Positions 17,301 through 25,238 of a DNA stretch of 64,000 nucleotides are shown here, piece by piece. Position 1 is the stretch's first letter. Each line of letters begins with the position of its first letter. Position numbers and translations under genes: made by a program. The stretch spans positions 31,321-95,320 of the forward strand of contig JAQUYA010000001.1 in assembly GCA_028692055.1 (NCBI GenBank), read 5' to 3'. Origin of the DNA: Lachnospiraceae bacterium. GTDB lineage: Bacteria > Bacillota > Clostridia > Lachnospirales > Lachnospiraceae. Under the pieces are notes generated by a model, which made no database searches, was not told where the DNA came from, and saw only the letters and a list, made by a program, of their open reading frames with translations.

Positions 17301-19212
17301 CTCCACCAGTTATCGTAGTAAAGATATCTACGATTGAAAACAAGCCTTTAAATGTTCTTCTAAGCTTATCAGCATCTTCTGTATTTACATTTAGATACTT
17401 GGAAAACTTGTTTAGTGCTTCGATTAACGCATATACTCTTTTTGCCTTGATATCTAGTATTTCTTCATCGGAAGCACCTGGATAAAACACTTCATTCCAG
17501 GATTTCTTTACAGACTGAATCGTAGTGGATAAACCTGCCAAAGCATTCTGGAACGAGTCGATTAACAACTCACGTCCACTTGGTTTTGACATGGATTCGA
17601 TTAGTTCATTGATGGGAGTTCCCGTTCGCTCTGCTTCTTCTGCTAACTCTTTTATAGTTGAGATTTGTTCTTCTGTATATCCAAGATTTTTCAGCTCAGC
17701 ATCGGAAAGTTTATCCCATGCGACTTCTTGTCCCCGCATTACCTTGTTAACTAACCCCTGTACCGTCGCATAATCGTATCCGGCTTCTGTTAATGCCTTA
17801 ACTCGATCGGCACCGTTTCCAAAATTTCCTCGAATTACGCTATTCACTACTTCCTGCATATCTTTCATAGAAGTCGTAACTGCGCCCGTAGCATCCGTTA
17901 ATTTTTCTTCTGCACCTACAAATTTCTTAATTGTTTCTATAATAATACTTCCGGAAATTTTCCCTTTGGCAATTACATTAGCCAGAGAACCTTCCTTTTT
18001 TATGAGTGAATCTAAAGCAATACCATGTGCTTTAGCGGTCTCAATTAATTTTGCCTCGAAATCTTCGGATGCGATTCCGGCATCTTGTATTTTTTCTGTT
18101 AATTGGGACCAGCTAGAATTTAATGCGCCCCCAAGAATAGCATTTCTAGCATTTGCAGATGCATCAATCATTGAACCAAATGTATTAGACAAATCAGTAA
18201 ATAATGATTTTGCCTCTTCAAAGTCACCTACTAATAATTCCCAAGTAGTAGCCCATCCGGATTGAGCAGCTTCTTTTAATGTATCCATCATCATTGAAAA
18301 TGTTTTTACATCTTGTGCTGCCGCATACGCCTTTTTACCAATTTCAGTTGTTTCATCAGCATAATCAGATAGTGTATCTACCAGAACATCCGTTGTCATC
18401 CATTGGTCCTGTAAACAATCATTAAAATTATGAGTGGCATCCAACACATTTCCGTCTAATGTTTTATACATTCCATCTGCAGTTTTTGTAACTGTTCCAA
18501 TTGAAGCCGCCGTTTCCAATAATTGAGTTTTAAATTCTACAGTTGCCATATTGGCATTCTCTATGGATTTCCAATCAATTAATTTTACATAACCAGCGGA
18601 CAACGCCTGTGCAAAGTTATACATTGCTCTTGATGCTTCTTGTGCATTTGCACCGGAAACTGCTGCCTCATTACTTACACCCTTAATAGCTAATACAGCT
18701 TTATCAAGTTTAACACCGGCATTTGTAAATTTACCAATATTTGAAGTCATGTCTGAGAATGAGTAAATTGTTTTGTCGGAATAAGTATTTAACTCAGCAA
18801 GATACTCATTTACCGTTTCCAATGTTTCACCAGTACTCGCCATAATAGTTTGTACCGACCCCATTTTCAACTCATATTCCTGAAATCCCGATTGAATTGG
18901 ATCTATCGTGAACGCAGATACCAGTTTTTTACCTGCGTTTACAGCAGAATTTGTTATATTAGCAAGCGTGGTTATAGCCATAACTTCCAAAGCAGAGAAT
19001 TTAGTCTGTACAGTTTCCACAGCACTTGTAAGTCCTGACATTTTACAATTCTTAGCTGCCGCTTCGACATTTTCAAGTCCTTTAGAAACGCCATCAAGAT
19101 GCAATGCCTGTTTCAATTTATCAAGCGTCGACATACTTGTCTGCACTCCTGCTTCGAACTGTTTATTGTCAAATCGCATCTCAACGACTCTTTCGTCAAT
19201 TGTCGTGCTCAT
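11359..19212 (-). CDS. Tape measure protein
   Basis: At 2617 residues this is the largest gene. The N-terminal tape-measure domain (about 85-260) has SGFQEYELKMGSVQTIMAST, NTYSDKTIYSFSDM and FAQALSAGYVKLIDWKSIEN. Residues about 840-1560 are long hydrophobic helical repeats. About 1610-1965 are six or seven tandem units of roughly 62 residues (FGEELxxFG ... LPNxGGV ... AGEN). The C-terminal third has three copies of the HSPS-x-GxxxGEGLxxGI type block common in tape measures. It sets tail length, recruits tail tube assembly and is ejected with DNA. At about 0.15 nm per residue the tail would be near 390 nm. Confidence 0.96.
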   Translation of the reverse strand: MSTTIDERVVEMRFDNKQFEAGVQTSMSTLDKLKQALHLDGVSKGLENVEAAAKNCKMSGLTSAVETVQTKFSALEVMAITTLANITNSAVNAGKKLVSAFTIDPIQSGFQEYELKMGSVQTIMASTGETLETVNEYLAELNTYSDKTIYSFSDMTSNIGKFTNAGVKLDKAVLAIKGVSNEAAVSGANAQEASRAMYNFAQALSAGYVKLIDWKSIENANMATVEFKTQLLETAASIGTVTKTADGMYKTLDGNVLDATHNFNDCLQDQWMTTDVLVDTLSDYADETTEIGKKAYAAAQDVKTFSMMMDTLKEAAQSGWATTWELLVGDFEEAKSLFTDLSNTFGSMIDASANARNAILGGALNSSWSQLTEKIQDAGIASEDFEAKLIETAKAHGIALDSLIKKEGSLANVIAKGKISGSIIIETIKKFVGAEEKLTDATGAVTTSMKDMQEVVNSVIRGNFGNGADRVKALTEAGYDYATVQGLVNKVMRGQEVAWDKLSDAELKNLGYTEEQISTIKELAEEAERTGTPINELIESMSKPSGRELLIDSFQNALAGLSTTIQSVKKSWNEVFYPGASDEEILDIKAKRVYALIEALNKFSKYLNVNTEDADKLRRTFKGLFSIVDIFTTITGGALKIGLKTLAKILGVVDFNVLDVTASIGDAIVSFHDWLFENNRLVKGLQNGAKYIEDWISAFMALPEVQANLAKLETTFANTIGDLRGYFSGGLEQINAFIDRIKSMDSITLDDIDGIFEDFKTNVLGYFFNIDGRFEDLKITIKNFKDAIKKYLGEAGEDFDNVKEKIFDFIDSIKEKFSSNIGIGELLTIGIGGALILFVKKIGDALEVLAGPFGDIAAIIGNFNKIMKGCSKVLNAFALKTKSQALLNVAFAIAVLAGSIALLTLLDQGKMWSAVGALGVLAAGLLALSAAMGAVNKIGGSAKISFTMQGIAVSLLVLVASLKLMETLDDTKVWKNVAVLAALAAGLAAISIVMGKCAPQLSKGSLFMLAMAGSMSLLVNSLAKLDAIETDHLGRSVAILLGCMTGLAAIAVACSKIKMGSAVGMLTIVVALKIFVGVFEDIAKMDTTGIKKNLEAFITIFGTFAILMAVSKFAGANAAKAGLGIIAMSTAMLLIILAIKMIAKMEPSDLSKATNAIAKLLVVFAGVVALSNFAGKYAARAGVMLLLMSGAMVMLAGVIVVLSHIKPDGLGRAVAAIAVLEILFGSLIAMTHLAKDCTKSLTLIAVTIGLLAICLGALSMIDSKQLLGATIALTTVMGAFAGLLISMQFLKTGKKTTERMLATLGVMTLVVGGLALVIGMLAKVPAQNAIGAASALSILLLSLSASLLLLNKFNKRSVLKMYETLGVMVLVVAGLALIIGTLASLKVGSTIEIAASLSLLLLSLSASMVIVSFCGATAPTALLALGAMTLVVAGLAAIIGILAYMNVGSTLEIAKSLSLLLLSMSAVCVVLGVVGLLGPAAFIGIAVLAALIVGIGGVIVGIGALVSHFPELEDFLNKGIPVLESIGYALGSFFGNMVGGFAAGATSGLPAIGTNLSDFMVNLKPFLDGIKGVDATSLSGIKSLAEAILVLTAADVLTGLTSWFTGGTSLASFGEELADFGKYYKDYADAVAGVDGSVVESSANAALSLAKFASAIPNAGGVLADLVGENSLSAFAAELVPFGESFAQYAQAVSGIDADTVTASANAAQSLAEFASNIPNQGGVLADLAGENSMSAFAEELAVFGPKLMEYAESVTGLDSNVVTNSSNAALALAEMADKLPNSGGVAAWFAGENTLSVFGEELAKFGPNLMSYAQSVAGLDGEVVTNSTNAALALAGLANNLPNQGGMASWFAGDNDIGSFGESLVSFGNSFSTYSDYMKNVDSGVLTTTTNAANSIVELQKSLPKEGGWFSDDATLASFGSDMCSFGAYFAAYYSYISDIDVEKLSGVIEETNEVVKMANGLGAVDTESMVNFSAALTSVADMGIKDFTDAFSNAKITVTNAITTFVNNAIDTSRKKYNGFYQAGSYLIQGFINGMNSKKAEVKAAADALAQTTLDSVNKTLDEHSPSKEGEKQGAFYGEGLALGEESKVERVEEAAGELGDAILDTMDENGVAVLTQQKELNEETLAELDSFWEQRLALQEEGAKEEKKKTTAMQDYQKTVIDETVELLQTYTDELQNTTDSLMNSSGIFNEVTKQDAVSSDTLTKNLQGQISQMQVYSDTMASLQTKLAGTNLADVIATMGVDSLSELKALNGMTDEQLTNYVGLYDTKYALCQQAAVTQLSGLQTETESKLSTMFGGIQVNLGEFAHAFDGTFASINQYIGTAIETGTQIAAGVGVGITEGTETAKLNAAQMITDVEEAAKVAADIHSPSQLFADEVGTYIGQGVGQGISDDNARLTIFNGVTMLVNTALDKFRNSRGGFVTVGQNLSEGLKEGILSKAGEIAEAAAKVVRDAISAAKKAGDIHSPSRKMMEIGRYMDEGLAIGLKNYARQVTNESTSVGDAAISSMSNAISMISKVVDSNIDTQPTIRPVLDLSSVEAGAGQLNALFSTTQAASISMGMNRSAYTESQNGGTTPSSNSITFTQNNYSPKALSRLEIYRQTKNQFTAMKEVLA
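13325..14376 (-). repeat. Tandem ~62-residue repeats inside tape measure gene
   Basis: At least six consecutive units of about 186 bp encode the same pattern: FGxxLxxFG, then Y-x(2-3)-V-x-G-x-D, then SxNAALxLA, then LPNxGG and GEN. The middle four are closest; the outer ones are degenerate. Unit gain or loss would change tail length by roughly 9 nm per unit. Confidence 0.8.
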
Positions 19213-19586
19213 AGCTTAGTAACCTCCCTCCACGCATAATCTGCAATTTTATCAAAAATGGGCTGAATCGCAGGATTGATATAATCTCGTCCCTGAACCC
19301 AGCCACCATTTCTTGTTCCGTGTCCGTATTGCAATATGATAGCAATCGGAACGCCTTCATTTATGTTTGAATTGTAGAAATTAATCGAAGCCGACCCATT
19401 TCTATTTTCTATTTTGTAGTACCATGAATTAGCTGTATTTCCAGAATCTATTGGTGTTGCAGATGCAAGCGCATCAACGCCTTCCCGACCATACTTATCG
19501 AGGTCGCCGATTTTAATACATTCTTTTGCCCTCTCTAAGAAACGAGTCAGCTTAGAGAAATCTCCTGATTGACTGAAACGTACCAT
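19209..19586 (-). CDS. HK97 gp10-like tail completion protein
   Basis: The 125-residue protein has the gp10-like look: GREGVDALASATPIDSGNTANSWYY, then VPIAIILQYGHGTRNGGWVQ and DYINPAIQPIFDKI. The YGHGTRNGG and NPA blocks are characteristic. Such proteins are minor tail/neck components. It is unusual that the gene lies between the tail assembly chaperones and the tape measure rather than with the connectors. It overlaps the tape measure start by four bases. Confidence 0.78.
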   Translation of the reverse strand: MVRFSQSGDFSKLTRFLERAKECIKIGDLDKYGREGVDALASATPIDSGNTANSWYYKIENRNGSASINFYNSNINEGVPIAIILQYGHGTRNGGWVQGRDYINPAIQPIFDKIADYAWREVTKL

Positions 19587-19606
19587 AGAATACTCCCTTC
19601 ATACGT

Positions 19607-20149
19607 CTATCCATTTGTATTTAATTTCTTTTTTCGTTGTGCGTTTAACGCAGCATTGCGGCGCATGATTTCCTTTTTACTCATCGTTTTTGGCGGTTGA
19701 TTTTTCACATTGCAAACTTTCACCAAAGTAAGTAATCTGTTCAAATGCCATTTCTGACATTCAAAAGGAACATTTAAAGAAATCATCCAGTAATAAATCA
19801 GTTCTGCTGTGATTTGCTCCGAACTTGGTTTCGCATTTTTTTCGTCATGAAACCATGTTGCTGTCATGGGAGCTTCGATGTACTTATTTACATCATCAAT
19901 ATTTCCATTCGTTAAATATTTGTAAATCTCCGGGTTTACATTTTGGGTAAGCGTCATGCATCGGATATAATCAATCGTTTCTTCTGTGGTTTTCATATCC
20001 TTTGTCAAAAACGGTTTGCACCATTTGGATTCCCATTTTGAAAGAGATACCAGAGAATGCTCTAATACAATAGATTGCTCTTTGATATAGATGTATTCCT
20101 CTTTCACTTCATCCCAGATTTCCTGTCCCGGTATAGTGATGCTAAGCAT
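19607..20149 (-). CDS. Tail assembly protein (second chaperone position)
   Basis: The 180-residue protein lies between the chaperone-like gene and the tape measure block, where siphophages usually have the second tail assembly chaperone. Visible features: a helical, aromatic-rich middle (LSKWESKWCKPFLTKDMKTTEE, YYWMISLNVPFECQKWHL) and a lysine-rich tail (KKEIMRRNAALNAQRKKK). Its start ATG and GGGAGG ribosome site are independent, and a stop plus an 18-base gap separate it from the preceding gene, so there is no sign of the usual frameshift fusion. Confidence 0.7.
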   Translation of the reverse strand: MLSITIPGQEIWDEVKEEYIYIKEQSIVLEHSLVSLSKWESKWCKPFLTKDMKTTEETIDYIRCMTLTQNVNPEIYKYLTNGNIDDVNKYIEAPMTATWFHDEKNAKPSSEQITAELIYYWMISLNVPFECQKWHLNRLLTLVKVCNVKNQPPKTMSKKEIMRRNAALNAQRKKKLNTNG

Positions 20150-20167
20150 TCTCTGTCCCTCCCATTA

Positions 20168-20596
20168 CTAATTTGTAGCTGATGCTAAAAGTTGTAGTTC
20201 TTTATTCTTTTCAAGTTCTTTTGCAGCATCCGCAGGTATAATACCATTGATAAATTTAATGGCTGCCTCTGTATTTGTTGCTAGTTTCATGAAAAGCTGT
20301 GAATATGCTTCTGTCTGTGAGAATCTACGTGATACTGGAACACCAGCGTCGTTGATCTTAACAAAAGTTTTATTATCATCGGATTTTTCACCATATGCCT
20401 GTAAAACAAGATCTTTAAAGATTTTAATAAGTTCCGGCTCGTTATGAGCTGCGATGATTCGATTAATGCGTTCTGCAAACCCACCTTCAGTACTCATTTG
20501 CATTTCTACTATTTCAGCCTGATTAAGATTGAAATAGAAATCCTCTGTGATTGATACTCCGTTATAGTCGTTGTAAGTAATTGTTTCTTTTAACAT
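20168..20596 (-). CDS. Tail assembly chaperone (gpG-like)
   Basis: The 142-residue protein (LKETITYNDYNGVSITEDFYFNL start, FNLNQAEIVEM, LVLQAYGEKSDD and FSQTEAYSQLFMKLATN) matches the common Firmicute siphophage tail assembly chaperone type. It comes directly after the major tail protein and a terminator. It should bind the tape measure during tail assembly. Confidence 0.82.
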   Translation of the reverse strand: MLKETITYNDYNGVSITEDFYFNLNQAEIVEMQMSTEGGFAERINRIIAAHNEPELIKIFKDLVLQAYGEKSDDNKTFVKINDAGVPVSRRFSQTEAYSQLFMKLATNTEAAIKFINGIIPADAAKELEKNKELQLLASATN

Positions 20597-20624
20597 AATT
20601 AATTTTCTCCTTTCAAATTTGAGA

Positions 20625-20657
20625 TAAAAAAATAAGGAGCGATGATTACACCGCCCC
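20625..20657 (-). terminator. Intrinsic terminator after major tail protein
   Basis: On the minus strand a GGGGCG / CGCTCC stem (one G-U) with a 10-nt loop is followed by TTATTTTTTT. It would lower expression of tail assembly genes relative to the abundant tail tube protein. Confidence 0.75.
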
Positions 20658-20691
20658 TAGTTTAAATAAAATATTCAATTGTTTTCTGTAA

Positions 20692-21348
20692 TTAAGCAGC
20701 CTTTACCAACGTTGCAACTTCATCTGGAAGTGGTAATCTTGCTTCTTCGGATTCACTGCCATAAAGAATAGCCTCTAATGCTGCTAATTTAGAAGCATCG
20801 ATTTTTGTGGAATCAATAGTAAGTGAAGCAGTTGGTTTAAATCCGGTTACTGATACTGGAGTCGTTGATAATTCCCAAGAGAATGTGATTGCCTCTGGTG
20901 AATCGTTGACTGTCTGATATCCTTTTTCTGATGGTGCTGCTAAAGCTCCATAAATAAGATGCAGTTTATATCCATGATCAGTTCCGTCAGTATCATTTCC
21001 GATAAGAGTCTTATAGCTAAGACCGAAAGTCTTACGTGACTGCTGACCAATGATAACACCATCAGCAATTTCTGCGGAACCATCACATGTTTCAAATTCT
21101 TCTGGATATGTGTATGCCTCTACGGTTGCTCCAAACTCTTCTGCTGACATGAGATTTAAGTATTTCATGTTATCAGCATAAATTGGAGATGCCTCTGCTC
21201 CAGATGGGCTTTCTGTAACGGTTGTTAAACCATTCCATGCCACACCCTTTGGATAAGCTCCATCCGTAGAAATCGGATAAAGAACTGCCTGGTTTACACC
21301 TGTTTCGTAGGTACGTTTTCCTGTTTCGTCCCAAGTAAGTTTACTCAT
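20692..21348 (-). CDS. Major tail tube protein
   Basis: The 218-residue protein matches the Firmicute major tail protein type: RTYETGVNQAVLYPISTDGAYP, SPSGAEASPIYADNMKYLNL, EEFGATVEAYTYPEEF, SYKTLIGND and a C-terminal TSLTIDS-like strand (KPTASLTIDSTKIDASKL). It polymerises into the tail tube around the tape measure. An intrinsic terminator directly after it fits the need for high expression. Confidence 0.9.
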   Translation of the reverse strand: MSKLTWDETGKRTYETGVNQAVLYPISTDGAYPKGVAWNGLTTVTESPSGAEASPIYADNMKYLNLMSAEEFGATVEAYTYPEEFETCDGSAEIADGVIIGQQSRKTFGLSYKTLIGNDTDGTDHGYKLHLIYGALAAPSEKGYQTVNDSPEAITFSWELSTTPVSVTGFKPTASLTIDSTKIDASKLAALEAILYGSESEEARLPLPDEVATLVKAA

Positions 21349-21363
21349 TATTTAAATCCTCCT

Positions 21364-21672
21364 TTAATAATGTAAAATAAATATGTCATGATTAAGGTTG
21401 TCCTTCGTGAAATGTCGTTCAAAACGTATCGTTGGTAATTGCGATACTTTTTTTACAACAACACTATCTGGGTCCTTATCTATAACCGTTAACTGGTATT
21501 TGTGTGACTGCGTATATACGCCATTGTTTGCAAATGTATTCTGTATATCATTACGCGAATACACAATCGCTGGATAACTCATTTGTACTGATGCTGGAGG
21601 TTGAAAATATACATGACGCATACCAAGAAGTTCTTCTAGCATTAACTGTAATTGATCAACTGTTTTCGCCAT
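21364..21672 (-). CDS. Tail terminator / head-tail joining protein
   Basis: The 102-residue protein (VDQLQLMLEELLGMRHVYFQ, QMSYPAIVYSRND, then TQSHKYQLTVIDKDPDS) has the SYPxIVY pattern of short proteins placed just before the major tail protein in Firmicute siphophages; these are usually tail terminators. It overlaps the next gene by 17 bases. Confidence 0.78.
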   Translation of the reverse strand: MAKTVDQLQLMLEELLGMRHVYFQPPASVQMSYPAIVYSRNDIQNTFANNGVYTQSHKYQLTVIDKDPDSVVVKKVSQLPTIRFERHFTKDNLNHDIFILHY

Positions 21673-21979
21673 TATATACCTCCCCCAAAGTCAAGATTAT
21701 TCTAGGGCGTAATACCTCTGCATTACTTACTTTCCACCTAGCCCCCATAAACTCAACGAAACGAATCGCATAGAAGTTTTCATTAGCAAACGCATCGGCA
21801 ACAATGCTAATCTCATTCGAAACCACTATATTATCGTTTAGCTTATCAGCAGACTGGAGGCGTCTGGTATTACGAATTACATCCCCATAATATTTACGAG
21901 TTGTTGTCTGCTCTGTAAATTGGCCTGGTTTTGTTTCGATATTTTTTACATAGCCTACCAATCCGCTAAATTTTGCCAT
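21656..21979 (-). CDS. Head closure / head-tail connector protein
   Basis: The 107-residue protein (MAKFSGLVGYVKNIETKPGQFTEQ, YYGDVIRNTRRLQ, IVVSNEISIVADAFANENF, RWKVSNAEVLRPRIILTLGEVY) is the conserved neck protein found between capsid and tail terminator in many clostridial phages. The role is head closure or stopper, inferred from position and from the LTLGEVYN end. Confidence 0.8.
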   Translation of the reverse strand: MAKFSGLVGYVKNIETKPGQFTEQTTTRKYYGDVIRNTRRLQSADKLNDNIVVSNEISIVADAFANENFYAIRFVEFMGARWKVSNAEVLRPRIILTLGEVYNGENS

Positions 21980-22007
21980 TTTGAAGTCCTCCTATTTTTG
22001 AGCATAA

Positions 22008-22028
22008 AAATAAGACCTCGAAAGGTCT
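22008..22028 (-). terminator. Intrinsic terminator after major capsid gene
   Basis: A perfect AGACCT-TTCG-AGGTCT hairpin with a UUCG tetraloop, followed by TATTTTT on the minus strand, right after the capsid stop. It should set high capsid versus lower neck expression. Confidence 0.88.
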
Positions 22029-22036
22029 GATCCTAA

Positions 22037-23962
22037 TTACTCCTCAGTTGTAGGTGTTGTCGTACCAGTAGCAGCTTTAACAACCTCTTCAATAACAATT
22101 GCAGATTTGATTCTTGTAAGCTGTCCTGATTTACGAGTCTCCAGAAGAGATTGAAGCTGGTTGAACTTGATATCGAAATCTGTGAAGTGTGTTACATCGC
22201 CACCCTTAGAAGCACCATAACCATAATCAGCCATGTTTACGCAGATAGCATGTAACGTATGCTTAACACCGGTTGAATCGGTACGAACTTTACCTTCGAA
22301 CTGAGTAACTTCATAGATGTTAGCAACACCAAGAGCTGCTGCAAGTTCTGTATCTGTTTCGTAGATACGACGACCATTTCTGTCTCTTGCAAGAATCATA
22401 ATGTTATGCATATCAGTTGTGATATACAGATCGGGTTTACCTGTTCCACGGAAATCCTTACGAGCCTTACGAAGTGCAGTAACCATAGCTTCTGCATAAA
22501 TAAAGCTTTCACCAAAATTAGCTTCGGCAGATGTTCCCTGGAGTTCTTTTGCCATGGAAGCGAAATCAACATCTTTATGAATTGTGTACAACTCATCATC
22601 TTTCCAGATTGGACGAATGTGATCAGGGAAAATCTTTTCTGGATCAGAATCAAGTCTCTCGTCACCCAGCATAGTAGCAACGGCAAGAGTCTCTTTCAAA
22701 GAAATCTGATCAATATTGTACTGGAACCCTACATAATCGAAATCTTCGATATCTACTACATCATCTCTGTGTAGTTCGGATGTAACATATACTGTCTGTG
22801 GGTCAGTTGTTCTTCTTACAAGTTCATAATTACCTGTAATTTTCTTTTGATTTCCTTTCTTATATCCTTTAGCACTAAGTGCATCAATGTTACGGATATC
22901 AACGTGTGAGGTACGAACTCTTCCATGAGGAATCTTCTGTGTCTTTGCCATAATAGCATCGACCCAGCCCATATCATTGGTGATAAGTTCCGGGATTTTG
23001 CTTCCATTAGCTTCCACATATTCTGGGAATAAATTTGTAACGTTACCGTTTCCGGTCTGAGTAAATCCACTAATTTCACCGTGCTTAAGTTCTTCGGTAT
23101 GTTCGTCTGCATAAATCTGCATTGCGGTTCTTAAAGAACCAACTGCGCTAGTCTTAGCTAATGCTAAAATCTCACCCTGTGCTGCGTGGGAAAGCATCCC
23201 ATTGTTAGTAGTAGGCTGCTGATCCTGATCAAATACGTTATGTTTCATAGTTTTGTCTCCTCCTTTGGATTCATCATCATTTTCTTTATTGGTCGTTTCT
23301 TCTTCCAATCCGTTTTGTTTAAGTGCTTCTTCCACAAAGTATTCGCATACTTGCTTCTGTTCATCATTCATGGTGTTGTACACATCTGCTGCTGTCTTAT
23401 CATCTGTTTTAACAGGTTCTTCCGGTTTCTCTTTTTCCTCCGATTTTTCTGACTTCTCTTTTTCGTCTGATTTTTTGGAGTCTTCTTCCTTAGTATCAGC
23501 GTGGTATAAAGAAAGACCTTCACCAGAATAGATAACAGCCTCTTCGTCAGCATCATCCGAATGAGCAATAATTGTATCTATGAATGCTCCTGGGTTTGCT
23601 CCAGCATGAACTAAACTCACTTCTCTGATTAATCCATGTACCACATCAGCTGCAATTTGCTTTAACTGATTAGCATAAATAGACAGCGATTCGATGTCAC
23701 CATGTTCTATTAACACCTTTGCTACTTGCCCAGATGAAGTGTCATTAAAGGTACCATAACAATATACCCCTTCTTCTTTATTCTCCAATAACGCATGTCC
23801 AAGAACATTTTCGGGTTCTCCATGCATATGATTCCAAACTAACGGAACAACTTTACCGTCATTTTCTTTGAAAGCATTATGGCGAATAACTCTACCATCA
23901 GAACATTTCAGATCGTTCTTAGTAGCCCAGCCACTAAAATCGTATTTCTGTTTTGGTTCCAT
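22037..23962 (-). CDS. Prohead protease-major capsid protein fusion (HK97 fold)
   Basis: One 641-residue frame. Residues 1-125 are an HK97-type prohead protease (VVPLVWNHMHGEPENVLGHA with catalytic His, then DIESLSIYANQLKQI with catalytic Ser, IREVSLVHAGANPGA). Residues about 130-238 form an acidic/lysine-rich linker like a scaffolding delta domain. Residues 239-641 are the HK97-fold capsid protein (NLFPEYVEANGSKIPEL, KTQKIPHGRVRTS, DLYITTDMHN). A strong AAGGAGGAG site stands 8 nt before the internal ATG at 23,248, so free capsid protein of 403 residues is probably made too. The portal gene precedes it and overlaps by 29 bases. Confidence 0.93.
   Translation of the reverse strand: MEPKQKYDFSGWATKNDLKCSDGRVIRHNAFKENDGKVVPLVWNHMHGEPENVLGHALLENKEEGVYCYGTFNDTSSGQVAKVLIEHGDIESLSIYANQLKQIAADVVHGLIREVSLVHAGANPGAFIDTIIAHSDDADEEAVIYSGEGLSLYHADTKEEDSKKSDEKEKSEKSEEKEKPEEPVKTDDKTAADVYNTMNDEQKQVCEYFVEEALKQNGLEEETTNKENDDESKGGDKTMKHNVFDQDQQPTTNNGMLSHAAQGEILALAKTSAVGSLRTAMQIYADEHTEELKHGEISGFTQTGNGNVTNLFPEYVEANGSKIPELITNDMGWVDAIMAKTQKIPHGRVRTSHVDIRNIDALSAKGYKKGNQKKITGNYELVRRTTDPQTVYVTSELHRDDVVDIEDFDYVGFQYNIDQISLKETLAVATMLGDERLDSDPEKIFPDHIRPIWKDDELYTIHKDVDFASMAKELQGTSAEANFGESFIYAEAMVTALRKARKDFRGTGKPDLYITTDMHNIMILARDRNGRRIYETDTELAAALGVANIYEVTQFEGKVRTDSTGVKHTLHAICVNMADYGYGASKGGDVTHFTDFDIKFNQLQSLLETRKSGQLTRIKSAIVIEEVVKAATGTTTPTTEE
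23248..23265 (-). promoter_or_regulatory. Internal ribosome binding site for separate capsid protein
   Basis: AAGGAGGAG stands 8 nt upstream of an in-frame ATG (start of MKHNVFDQDQQPT) exactly at the linker/capsid boundary of the fused gene. It is as strong as any start in the window and would yield capsid subunits in excess of protease. Confidence 0.75.
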
Positions 23963-25226
23963 TTTGCTTTTCCTCCTTCGATTTATTAATGATTTTTTTA
24001 ACCTTACTTTCGGTTAAAACGTTTTCTGCATTATCACCTCCAGATGGTTCACTAAGATTTTTATTTCTTAATTCATCTGCCTTTGGATCTTTAGATGGTT
24101 TCATACCAATAACCTGTCTGATTTCATTAGAAGACATAATCTCATTACGAGTAAATTTGTCTGCGATTTCAGATAATTCAGATACTGGTACAAGCTTAAA
24201 TGGATCTCTAAAGAAAGCGATTGATTGTAACTGTGAACGTGCAGTTTTTGTTAGAAATTTTCGTTTCATTTCATCAACGATAGCCGATAATATTGGTTCG
24301 ATTGTTCGGTTGTAATAATTTAGCATCGTTTTTTCATCTGCTGTACCATCCAATATTCCTTGCGTAATTCCTAACTGGCTAAAAAGCATACTCGTTAAAT
24401 ATTGCACTTGGGACATTAAATTGTTTTCAACAGCGCGATTTAACTGTGTGATATGTTCAGTACCATCAGTATACGCAATGCCATATTTTGAACCGGTTAA
24501 TTGTTCTTCTATAGATCTACGCCTTGCTTCGGCTTGTTGACGTCTTGCTTCGGACTTAACGATATAGGGCAACTGGATTATCAAATCCAATTTTCCAGAA
24601 CTACTTTGTTCGTCAACCGCATCTAATAAATTCAATTTTCTTATCAGACGCTGCATTGTGGAATTGGGTTCATTGATAACTGCATAGAGGGGATTTTCGA
24701 TAATTGCCACCATACTTTTTTTCAGTCGTACTTCTTGCTTTGTTCCTTTTTCATCATTATAAAGTAAAATTTTTACATCTTTTGGATACCATTCTGTTAT
24801 TTTTCCAACCCTCAATGAATTAACATCATAGGAGCCCGTTACCTCTGGGTTTAGATCTGTCTCTACAGGTACAATAGCTACGCATCCCTCGTCAAACATG
24901 GACATGACTGCATCCTGTATAAGCGACCTACCAGTCTGATCAATATTTGCTTCTGTTGACAAACATTCGTTAAGATTCGATTTGATTTCTTCCACGAATC
25001 TCTCATTATCATCCAAGCGAATATGTTTAATATCAATTGCGGCGGCATCTATCGCAATTCTGTTATACACCGAAGTTACAATAGAACGCTCATTACCCCT
25101 TGACATTCTTGGACGATCTGGTCGATACCCATATCCACCCCCATAGCTTCTTGTGTATGATGTTGGGTCTTTATTTAAAAAAGCTGTCCAAGCATGTTGA
25201 AGCCTGGAACCAATTGATACATCCAT
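23934..25226 (-). CDS. HK97-type portal protein
   Basis: The 430-residue protein shows portal features: SRGNERSIVTSVYNRIAIDA, a central wing, SMLFSQLGITQGILDGTADEKTM and NYYNRTIEPILSAIVDEMKRKF. The C-terminus is rich in lysine and glutamate and overlaps the protease start. The portal ring is the DNA entry and exit channel and docks the terminase. Order terminase-portal-protease/capsid is canonical. Confidence 0.92.
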   Translation of the reverse strand: MDVSIGSRLQHAWTAFLNKDPTSYTRSYGGGYGYRPDRPRMSRGNERSIVTSVYNRIAIDAAAIDIKHIRLDDNERFVEEIKSNLNECLSTEANIDQTGRSLIQDAVMSMFDEGCVAIVPVETDLNPEVTGSYDVNSLRVGKITEWYPKDVKILLYNDEKGTKQEVRLKKSMVAIIENPLYAVINEPNSTMQRLIRKLNLLDAVDEQSSSGKLDLIIQLPYIVKSEARRQQAEARRRSIEEQLTGSKYGIAYTDGTEHITQLNRAVENNLMSQVQYLTSMLFSQLGITQGILDGTADEKTMLNYYNRTIEPILSAIVDEMKRKFLTKTARSQLQSIAFFRDPFKLVPVSELSEIADKFTRNEIMSSNEIRQVIGMKPSKDPKADELRNKNLSEPSGGDNAENVLTESKVKKIINKSKEEKQNGTKTEIRF

Positions 25227-25238
25227 TATTTTCCTCCT

